From: Candidatus Melainabacteria bacterium
GTDB taxonomy: Bacteria; Cyanobacteriota; Vampirovibrionia; Obscuribacterales; Obscuribacteraceae
Length of the DNA: 11,808 bases
Reading direction: 5' to 3'
Assembly (NCBI GenBank): GCA_003151275.1
Contig: PLXC01000111.1
Location: forward strand, 665-12,472
In this document: positions 6,600-11,808 of the stretch, piece after piece
How positions within the stretch are numbered: the first letter of the stretch is position 1
How the letters are laid out: every line of letters starts with the position of its first letter
Made by a program: the position numbers and the translations under genes
Notes under the pieces: generated by a model
Database searches by the model: none
What the model was told of the DNA's origin: nothing
What the model saw: the letters and a program-made list of their open reading frames with translations, nothing else

Positions 6600-7838
6600 A
6601 TGTTGTCATTTCCTGCCACTCGCGAAAGTAGCCTTCTACAAAAGGCGAGGACTCGTAAGCGCATCGTATTCTTTGACCATACGTCCTTGATGAGTGGTGG
6701 AGAAATAGCGCTTTTAAATCTGGTCACAACTTTAGATAAAGAGAAGTACGAGCCTCTTGTCGTTTTGTGTGCGGAGGGACCGCTCGCAGACATCTTGCGC
6801 AAGACTGGTTTAGAAACACATATCTTCCCCCTGTCTTCGAGTGTTTTGCAGACCCGCAAAGACTCTCTTGGTATTTCTTCAATCATGCAGTTGAAGAAAT
6901 GTTTTGCACTTTTAAATTACACACGTAATCTTTCTGATTTGCTTCGCTCATTGCGTGCAGATTTGGTTCATACAAACTCTCTCAAGTCAGACGTGATCGG
7001 AGCTGTGGCAGGTCGATTGGCTGGAGTGCCTGTGATTTGGCATGTTAGAGATCGTATTGCGAGCGATTATTTGCCCTCTTCGGTCGCCACTACTTTTCGC
7101 TGGCTCTGTACGTTCTTGCCGAGTCACGTCATTACTATCTCTAACGCGACTCGTGAAACTTTGCCGAAGGCGAAACCGTTGGCGGCGAGCCAGACTGAGC
7201 GAATCACGATCGTGCATGATGGTGTGAACAAACACGCCTTTAGCGCCGTTGAGTGTCGCCAGTGGAAGTCTCAAGATGCAGTTCGAGTGGGTATTGTAGG
7301 TCGCATAAGTCCGTGGAAAGGCCAGCATGTGTTTATCAAAGCAGCTGCACTGGTGAACAAGCATTTCCCGAACGCTGTCTTCCAAATAATAGGCGGTGCC
7401 TTGTTCGACGAAGATTCTTATTTGTCCGAATTGCATGAACTTGTGCGGGTTGCCTCATTAAGTGACAGTGTTCAATTTCTCGGCTTCAGAACAGATATGC
7501 TGGAGGTATTTCAAAACCTGGACATAGTCGTTCACGCTTCGACAATCGGGGAGCCTTTCGGGCAGGTGATTGTCGAAGGAATGGCGGCCGGAAAACCTGT
7601 GATTGCCACTAATGGCGGTGGCGTACCGGAGATTATCGAAGACGGCGAAAGTGGCTTGCTGGTGCCAGCAAATGACGAAAGCGCACTGGCTGACGCACTG
7701 CTCTCGTTGCTGAATGAGCCCGAAAGAGCTCGTTCAATTGGTAGCAACGGTAAAGTCCGAGCGCGCGATTTGTTTTCTGTTGAGCGAACAGCTAGAAACG
7801 TCGAAAAGGTTTACGAGCAATTTTTCAAGCAAGTCTGA
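6600..7838 (+). CDS. GT4-family glycosyltransferase
   Basis: This is a complete 412-residue GT-B retaining glycosyltransferase. The core begins at 'RKRIVFFDHTSLMSGGEIAL' (19-38), with the Gly-Gly-Glu acceptor loop well preserved, and goes on with 'ADLVHTNSLKSDVIGAVAG' and 'VPVIWHVRDR'. The hinge 'ITIVHDGVNKHAF' leads to the donor domain: 'VGIVGRISPWKGQHVFIKAA' (230-249), 'FQIIGGALF', 'VQFLGFRTDM' and the E-x(7)-E donor site 'EPFGQVIVE' (Glu318 and Glu326), then 'GMAAGKPVIATNGGGVPE'. All expected donor-binding elements are present. Membership of the Pel/WcaL-like general GT4 group is as far as the sequence takes it; the donor sugar is not readable. ATG 6600 is the first in-frame start, but no Shine-Dalgarno is visible before it. 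It is set apart from the methyltransferase by a structured 150-base spacer. Confidence 0.88.
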   Translation: MLSFPATRESSLLQKARTRKRIVFFDHTSLMSGGEIALLNLVTTLDKEKYEPLVVLCAEGPLADILRKTGLETHIFPLSSSVLQTRKDSLGISSIMQLKKCFALLNYTRNLSDLLRSLRADLVHTNSLKSDVIGAVAGRLAGVPVIWHVRDRIASDYLPSSVATTFRWLCTFLPSHVITISNATRETLPKAKPLAASQTERITIVHDGVNKHAFSAVECRQWKSQDAVRVGIVGRISPWKGQHVFIKAAALVNKHFPNAVFQIIGGALFDEDSYLSELHELVRVASLSDSVQFLGFRTDMLEVFQNLDIVVHASTIGEPFGQVIVEGMAAGKPVIATNGGGVPEIIEDGESGLLVPANDESALADALLSLLNEPERARSIGSNGKVRARDLFSVERTARNVEKVYEQFFKQV

Positions 7839-7861
7839 ATTGACCTTGGCTAAGCTTCAGA

Positions 7862-7990
7862 TTGTCTAATGAACTTGAAACCGGCAAATATGCTGGGTGT
7901 TGTAACAGTTCGTAGTCGTATGTGCGCTGCTTAATTCACGAACATCAGTATTCAAGGGCTTTTGCGCTATACTGTCGGACGATTAGACAA
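7862..7990. repeat. Nine-base perfect inverted repeat spanning the spacer before the TPR gene
   Basis: TTGTCTAAT (7862-7870) and ATTAGACAA (7982-7990) are exact reverse complements 111 bases apart. A second, nested pair GTTCGT (7908-7913) and ACGAAC (7938-7943) lies inside. The right arm overlaps the expected transcription start of the TPR gene, so only read-through RNA from the glycosyltransferase gene would contain both arms. The layout resembles that of the 6458-6575 repeat, though the sequences differ. Confidence 0.35.
7968..7973 (+). promoter_or_regulatory. -10 element (TATACT) of the TPR gene
   Basis: TATACT lies 31 bases before the ATG and is directly preceded by TTTGCGC and followed by GTCGGACGATTAG. 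The same words in the same order surround the methyltransferase -10. No good -35 hexamer is at the usual spacing. The expected start of transcription near 7980 gives a leader of about 25 bases. Confidence 0.45.
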
Positions 7991-8004
7991 CCCAACCTGT
8001 TTGT

Positions 8005-9096
8005 ATGAATCACAGATCAGCCGGTATTTCTCTCGTTTTTCTTTTCCTTGCAGGGATTGCAATGTTCCTCTTGAGTTGTCCCGCATCTCAAGCGCAGGAT
8101 GCTCTTTGGCGAACATATTTTAATTCAGCGGAAAAAGCCTATCAGCTAGGTGACTACAAGGAATGCGAAACGCTGCTCAACTCTGCTTCAGGTGCGGCGC
8201 GCAAATATGACGACTCTCTCATTACTTACTACTACCTGGGCCGCGTTACCGAGCGGCTCAATAGACCGCAAGAAGCTGAAACACACTATCGAACAGTGTT
8301 AGATAACCTTGGTCCAAAAATTTGGGCAACGCTTCGCCCGCCCGACGGCACATTGGAGTGGGACCAGACTGAATCGATCGAGTCCGAACACACGCTCACC
8401 TCCAGAGATTTCTTCAAAAGGTTCCGCAATCAACGCCAGCCCCTACAAAGCCGATTGGCAAAACCGATCACTACTGTAGACGTGCTAATTGATTTGGGAT
8501 TGTTGATGCAGGACCAAAATCGGGATCAGGAAGCTGAACAAATGTTCAGACAGGCTTTGATGCTGTCAGAGCTTCGTTCTGAGACTGCTGCTTCAACGCA
8601 ACCAAGAATACTTCAACGACTTGCGAAACTGTACGCGACTCAAAACCGCAAAACCGAGTCTGATGCGCTATATAAGCAACTGGAAGAAATCAGAGCCAAA
8701 TCCACACCGGGGTTTGATCAACTGGTAGATCGAAATGTAAAAGATATCAATCGAATCGGAAAGAATAAAGTACTGACAGCCACACGCCTGAACAATCTTG
8801 CGCTGTTTTGCGCCACTCATGGCGACTACATGAAAGCCAGCGCTCTCTATACTCGCTCACTTGAAACTTGTGATACGAACACAAACAATCGAGACATGCT
8901 CATTATTATGCGAAATTACGCAGATTTGCTTGAAGCGATGGGCAAGAATGAGGAAGCGAAGCGGTTTTTGAGGCAAGCTGAAGGTTTGGGATCTGTTGCC
9001 GAACTTCGTCAAGCTCATAAAGAGGTGGTGTTGAAATCACCTGGCACTGAAGACGATTCGGAGCGTAATAAGGCTACAATTGCTCCAACTAAGTGA
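8005..9096 (+). CDS. Exported TPR-repeat protein
   Basis: This is a 363-residue protein with a classical export signal: Arg4, hydrophobic core at about 7-23, and then 'SCPASQAQD'. It can be read either as signal peptidase I cleavage after Ala30 or as a lipobox with Cys25 ('LLSC', a permissive match). The mature part is a run of TPR-like helix pairs: about 35-62, 75-103 ('YYLGRVTERLNRPQEAETHY'), 159-188 ('DLGLLMQDQNRDQEAEQMF'), 202-230, 261-289 ('NNLALFCATHGDYMKASALY') and 300-328. Between the second and third lies a charged insert (104-158). The C-terminus (340-363) is polar and probably disordered. TPR proteins of this kind act as scaffolds in the periplasm or at the outer membrane; a role in glycan export or assembly (as for TPR proteins in alginate, cellulose and Pel systems) is only inferred from position. 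The start ATG 8005 has no Shine-Dalgarno but a -10 element fits a short leader. Confidence 0.8.
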   Translation: MNHRSAGISLVFLFLAGIAMFLLSCPASQAQDALWRTYFNSAEKAYQLGDYKECETLLNSASGAARKYDDSLITYYYLGRVTERLNRPQEAETHYRTVLDNLGPKIWATLRPPDGTLEWDQTESIESEHTLTSRDFFKRFRNQRQPLQSRLAKPITTVDVLIDLGLLMQDQNRDQEAEQMFRQALMLSELRSETAASTQPRILQRLAKLYATQNRKTESDALYKQLEEIRAKSTPGFDQLVDRNVKDINRIGKNKVLTATRLNNLALFCATHGDYMKASALYTRSLETCDTNTNNRDMLIIMRNYADLLEAMGKNEEAKRFLRQAEGLGSVAELRQAHKEVVLKSPGTEDDSERNKATIAPTK

Positions 9097-9494
9097 TTGT
9101 TGGATTTGATGAAATTTACAAGATTCCTAGACCTTTTGCCAATTCATTGCCATATTCAGTTGCGTCGCCGCCACTACAGTTAGTGCCGAGTCTATTTTTG
9201 CAAGTGTTTCGACAACAATATTTTGACCAATCCGGAGAATCACCCCGGTTTATTGAATTTGGTGCACACAACTGGATATAGGCTTTGCTTAGATTCAAAA
9301 AAAATCCAACTCCGAGCCAGAGAAATGCGATTTCAGTCAGCCGAGTCAGGTAGCGTTGTTTTCAGCTCGCGATAAAGCTCACAAGATGGTAGCAGCATTG
9401 CGTCCGCATTCTCTGCTTCCGGCGAACAGCCATTTAACGACTAATTGAAACTCCATTGATGATTGATGGCCGCAAAAGGAACGTTTCGAATTCG
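9097..9494. other. Non-coding gap between convergent units
   Basis: No gene that I can support lies here. A weak stem CACTA/TAGTG (9172-9185) with TTTTT at 9195-9199 on the plus strand could help end TPR transcription. A near-perfect AATCCGG/CCGGTTT stem occurs around 9229-9252. A run of eight A (9297-9304) reads as T8 on the minus strand. TTTCGAATTC occurs twice, at 9484-9493 and inside the sulfotransferase end at 9513-9522. The gap marks the boundary between the plus-strand unit and the minus-strand sulfotransferase operon and could be a former gene. Confidence 0.4.
9116..9298 (-). other. Cys-rich small open frame of unknown status
   Basis: A 60-codon frame starting with TTG at 9298 would encode a small protein with Cys residues at 11, 28, 29, 33 and 41 and a Gly-rich end ('GGDATEYGNELAKGLGIL'). 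No signal peptide or membrane segment is visible. A GGAG lies about twelve bases before the TTG, too far for a strong site. The opposite strand is also open over most of the same bases (9093-9281, its GTG overlapping the TPR stop), so neither frame stands out. I do not recognise it; it may be a remnant or chance. Confidence 0.12.
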
Positions 9495-10442
9495 CTAACG
9501 TGTAGAAAGCACTTTCGAATTCAAGAAATTCTTGTAGTCAAATGTATCCAAATACTGCCATGTGTATTGGCGGATTTGGTCTTTCTCGTCTTGCGACAGT
9601 TCGTTGGCTGTTGCTAGATTGGCTTCTGGATTGGCTTTGCGGATTGTGCCCCAAGGATAAACTTCCGTCAGTTCCTTGCCATTCCAGCTTGGTGTCTTCA
9701 GTGATTCGGCTCTTTCCAGACCGAGCTTTTCGCAAAGATCGCCAAGGGTCTTGAATGAATCAGCCATTACATCTTCAGCGCGCACGATGTGCATGCGATC
9801 TGGGAATTGCTCTTTGAAGAGCAGAGCATGATATTGATTCATCGTCCAGCCAAGCATGTAATTCTTCAATGACAGTGGCACTGGACGCTTTTTGGTGTCA
9901 GCGTAGGCTGACCATGGATTGCGTACAACGTGGAGAACGTGAGAGTCCGGAAGGTCTGTGAGGATCTTGTCTGCATCAACACCGATGATCGGGCTGTAGC
10001 CGACATGGAACAGCTCTCTGCCCGTGCGGTTGTAGTCTTTCCAGGCATCGAATGTGGCTTGGAAGAATGCAGCCATATTGTTGGCGCGTGATCTGCCGGT
10101 TTTGGCAACATACTTTACGTAGAAATCACGACGCTCATCGTCATTGAATTCCATCGGCTCATGGCGGAATTTGCTCACGTTCGGAGTACGAGCGCGCACT
10201 TTGCCTTCTTCGTCGATGATCGCTTTGTAGTCTTGCTCTGGTGTCGAATCTAGTGTGAATTCAGGCCAGCGATACTTGACTGGGAACATTGATGAAAGAT
10301 TGTCATTAATCAGTCTGGTGCCTGGTTGCGACTCGAAAGGATAAACAAACATTTGAGGATGACCATCGAGAAAACGATGGGTTGTATTGCCGCCATTTTC
10401 ATACATGGCGCCAATCATCAGTAACTTAAACTTACCACTCAT
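9495..10442 (-). CDS. Sulfotransferase-family protein with atypical PAPS loop
   Basis: This is a 315-residue soluble protein that looks like a bacterial sulfotransferase of the Sulfotransfer_1/3 fold. The N-terminal strand-loop-helix 'LLMIGAMYENGGNTTHRFL' (7-25) followed by 'DGHPQMFVYPFES' stands where the family has its PAPS 5'-phosphate loop (R/K-S-G-T-T), but the basic residue and Ser are replaced by Gly-Gly-Asn. The 3'-phosphate region is well matched: 'SHVLHVVRNPWSAYADTKKR' (167-186), with Arg174 in the Arg-Asp-Pro position (here Arg-Asn-Pro), followed by 'NYMLGW' and 'IVRAEDVMADSFKTLGDLCE' (219-238). The reaction would move sulfate from PAPS to a sugar hydroxyl. The ATG has a perfect Shine-Dalgarno, and the gene follows the GT2-like gene by 30 bases. 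No PAPS synthesis genes are in the window. Confidence 0.72.
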   Translation of the reverse strand: MSGKFKLLMIGAMYENGGNTTHRFLDGHPQMFVYPFESQPGTRLINDNLSSMFPVKYRWPEFTLDSTPEQDYKAIIDEEGKVRARTPNVSKFRHEPMEFNDDERRDFYVKYVAKTGRSRANNMAAFFQATFDAWKDYNRTGRELFHVGYSPIIGVDADKILTDLPDSHVLHVVRNPWSAYADTKKRPVPLSLKNYMLGWTMNQYHALLFKEQFPDRMHIVRAEDVMADSFKTLGDLCEKLGLERAESLKTPSWNGKELTEVYPWGTIRKANPEANLATANELSQDEKDQIRQYTWQYLDTFDYKNFLNSKVLSTR

Positions 10443-10449
10443 GAACTAT

Positions 10450-10455
10450 CTCCTT
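10450..10455 (-). promoter_or_regulatory. Strong Shine-Dalgarno of the sulfotransferase
   Basis: AAGGAG on the minus strand sits seven bases before ATG 10442. It is the only near-consensus site of this strength in the window and suggests the sulfotransferase is well translated from the operon transcript. Confidence 0.8.
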
Positions 10456-10472
10456 ATCTCAATCCCTTTGAA

Positions 10473-11174
10473 CTAATGGCTCGCTTGTTGTCGCATGCTT
10501 CGCCAAAGCTCGTAAGCTCCCCAGTACATTTTGAATGCTGAATTGTAGTTGGTAGTAGATTTACCACTGTGCCTTTTCGTTGATAGAACCGGTACTTCAA
10601 GCATCGGATAATTTTCGCGACGACAAATCGCATTGAATTCAGCATCGATCAAATCGTCATCTCGAGTCAGTTCTAGAAGCTTGCTGAATTTGCGTGGGAA
10701 TATTTTTGGTGTGCCGTTGATGTCCCACGTTGCCAAATCAAAAAATGCTCTGCACTCTAAGTTGTAGAGAAGAGAACCCAGTCTGCGTCTCAAGCTCTCA
10801 CGGATCTTTCTATTTGCTTTGATCACAACTTCAGGATAAGCGACAGCGTAAAGCAACGACAAGGTAAGAATCTCAGCACTGGTTCTGGCTGAATTTGTAT
10901 AGCAAAGAACGTCTCCGGTTGCCTCTTTCAGACCAAGCTTGACCGAGAGTCCCCAACCACCATTTTTGATGTCCATAGTTTTGACGTTCGGATGCTGCTC
11001 AGATAATGTCTGGCATATTTCAGGAGACTTGTCTCGGCAAGCATTTGTGACGAGGATAAGCTCGTGCTCGCCTGGAATTTTAGAGAGAACTTCTAAATAT
11101 GATGAGACGATTTCGTGGATGTGGTCTTCCTGATTGTGGACTGGAAGTACTACGGAAATAGACTTCTCCGTCAC
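10473..11174 (-). CDS. GT2-like (GT-A) glycosyltransferase lacking the usual acidic residues
   Basis: This is a GT-A fold protein of the dolichyl-phosphate-mannose-synthase type, 233 residues from GTG 11174. It begins 'KSISVVLPVHNQEDHI', the standard first strand and loop. The second strand ends 'ELILVTNACRDKS', where most relatives have Asp-Asp or Glu-Asn; 'NGGWGLSVKLGLKEATGDV' is well matched; then 'LCYTNSARTS' stands where the D-x-D metal site is expected. So both usual acidic positions read Thr-Asn. Later parts are normal: 'NGTPKIFPRKF', 'DDDLIDAEFNAICRR' and 'EVPVLSTKRHSGKST'. No C-terminal membrane segments follow, unlike many polyprenyl-phosphate glycosyltransferases. GTG 11174 overlaps the stop of the transketolase gene (GTGA), with GGTGAG three bases before; TTG 11189 is an in-frame alternative, preceded by AAAGAG. 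It could be a metal-independent enzyme or a non-catalytic partner. Confidence 0.78.
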   Translation of the reverse strand: MTEKSISVVLPVHNQEDHIHEIVSSYLEVLSKIPGEHELILVTNACRDKSPEICQTLSEQHPNVKTMDIKNGGWGLSVKLGLKEATGDVLCYTNSARTSAEILTLSLLYAVAYPEVVIKANRKIRESLRRRLGSLLYNLECRAFFDLATWDINGTPKIFPRKFSKLLELTRDDDLIDAEFNAICRRENYPMLEVPVLSTKRHSGKSTTNYNSAFKMYWGAYELWRSMRQQASH

Positions 11175-11808
11175 ACGCTCACCCCGCAAAGCATACTCTT
11201 TGCCTTGGCCGCAACTGATTCAGCTGATAGTCCGAATTTGTTGTATAGGTAACTCTGGCTGCCTGTTTCTCCATCCGGAGATGCTTCAATTGCACATCGT
11301 GAGATGCGGCAGTTGATACCAGATTGAGCGACCACTTCGGATACGAGGGATGCCAATCCACCCGAGGCATAATGAGCTTCGACGGTGATTGCTTGTCTGA
11401 ATTGTCCCAGCTCGCGCTGTAAATCTTCGACAGGAGCCGGGTTGACACTGGCGACGACAAGAACTCTGGCCTCAATACCTTCCTTACTCAAAATTTCGGC
11501 AGCCTTAGCTACTTCAAAACCAATACCACCCATGGAAATGAGCAGCAGGTCTTTGCCTTCGCGAATGACTTGAACTTTGCCTAAATCGAATCGTCCGTCC
11601 AAGCCAGGCACAACGATCCGATCGTCCTTACCAAGTCGGTAGTAGACCGGACCTGGTAGATCGTAGGTTTTTTCGAGGGCTGTCTTGGTTTGCTGTGCAT
11701 CCGCAGGCGCAACTACCGTAATGCCAGGCTGGACTCGCATCACACCAATATCTTCAAGACCGTAATGTGTAGCACCGTTGTGTCCGTACTCCACACCACC
11801 GCCAACTC
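11171..11808 (-). CDS. Transketolase, C-terminal subunit (5' end outside window)
   Basis: The frame is open through the right edge; about 212 residues are visible, a GTG at 11794 being internal. The first part is the end of the pyrimidine-binding domain of a thiamine-diphosphate enzyme: 'GHNGATHYGLEDIGVMRVQP' and 'ITVVAPADAQQTKTAL' match the THxGxxD...P...V..PaD region of transketolase and DXP synthase. The C-terminal domain follows: 'KDLLLISMGGIGFEVAKAAE', 'EARVLVVASVNPAP' and 'EAHYASGGLASLVSEVV'. The lack of an N-terminal TPP-binding domain within reach, and the family's frequent division into two genes, suggest a two-subunit transketolase whose other half lies beyond the edge. The reaction is transfer of a two-carbon ketol unit between sugar phosphates; in a glycan locus it may make an unusual sugar precursor. 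The stop overlaps the start of the GT2-like gene. Confidence 0.82.
   Translation of the reverse strand, partial: VGGGVEYGHNGATHYGLEDIGVMRVQPGITVVAPADAQQTKTALEKTYDLPGPVYYRLGKDDRIVVPGLDGRFDLGKVQVIREGKDLLLISMGGIGFEVAKAAEILSKEGIEARVLVVASVNPAPVEDLQRELGQFRQAITVEAHYASGGLASLVSEVVAQSGINCRISRCAIEASPDGETGSQSYLYNKFGLSAESVAAKAKSMLCGVSV

Noticed and set aside
6987..7436. Open frame of 149 codons on the minus strand
   Set aside because: It lies wholly inside the glycosyltransferase at 6600-7838, whose domains are complete and well matched; the antisense translation has no recognisable motif.
9522..9534. Palindrome CAAGAAATTCTTG as a terminator
   Set aside because: It lies inside the last codons of the sulfotransferase and has a one-base loop with no T run following.
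1..11808. CRISPR array, tRNA, rRNA, insertion sequence, toxin-antitoxin or defence genes
   Set aside because: No regularly spaced repeats, cloverleaf-like segment, transposase motif, terminal repeats or defence-type domain was found by eye on either strand.

Overview
The window reads as part of a surface-polysaccharide (exopolysaccharide or O-antigen-like) locus. The evidence is four GT4-fold glycosyltransferases (one cut by the left edge), one GT2-like transferase, an O-antigen ligase/polymerase-type membrane protein, a membrane-anchored SGNH-like protein, a SAM methyltransferase, a sulfotransferase and the C-terminal half of a split transketolase. An exported TPR protein sits between two of these blocks. 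The organism is a bacterium of moderate GC that often uses GTG and TTG starts and has few strong Shine-Dalgarno sites. The polymerase/ligase and the exported TPR protein suggest a diderm with an elaborate envelope. A deep-branching Cyanobacteriota lineage (Vampirovibrionia/Obscuribacterales type) is a guess from the overall look of the proteins; no marker gene here proves it.

Layout. (1) Positions 1-399 (+): C-terminal end of a glycosyltransferase, convergent with the next pair. (2) 405-2830 (-): a GT4 glycosyltransferase followed by an SGNH-like protein, separated by a spacer with a strong hairpin. (3) 2962-5392 (+): a divergent unit with a recognisable sigma70-type promoter; the polymerase/ligase overlaps the start of a second GT4 enzyme. 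(4) 5598-7838 (+): a methyltransferase with its own -10 element and Shine-Dalgarno, a spacer with a terminator-like hairpin, then a third complete GT4 enzyme. (5) 8005-9096 (+): an exported TPR protein whose upstream region shares an unusual word pattern with the methyltransferase promoter. (6) 9097-9494: a gap of about 400 bases between convergent units, without a convincing gene. (7) 9495-11808 (-): an operon read leftward, transketolase C-half (cut by the right edge), GT2-like enzyme (overlapping stop and start), sulfotransferase (strong Shine-Dalgarno).

Inferred joint role: the glycosyltransferases build a repeat unit or chain, the Wzy/WaaL-type protein polymerises or ligates it, and the SGNH-like protein, methyltransferase and sulfotransferase decorate it. 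The transketolase pair could supply or modify a sugar precursor. The members most unlike their families are the GT2-like protein, in which the two usual acidic nucleotide-sugar/metal positions read Thr-Asn, and the sulfotransferase, whose PAPS 5'-phosphate loop is atypical. No CRISPR array, tRNA, rRNA, insertion sequence or defence system was seen.
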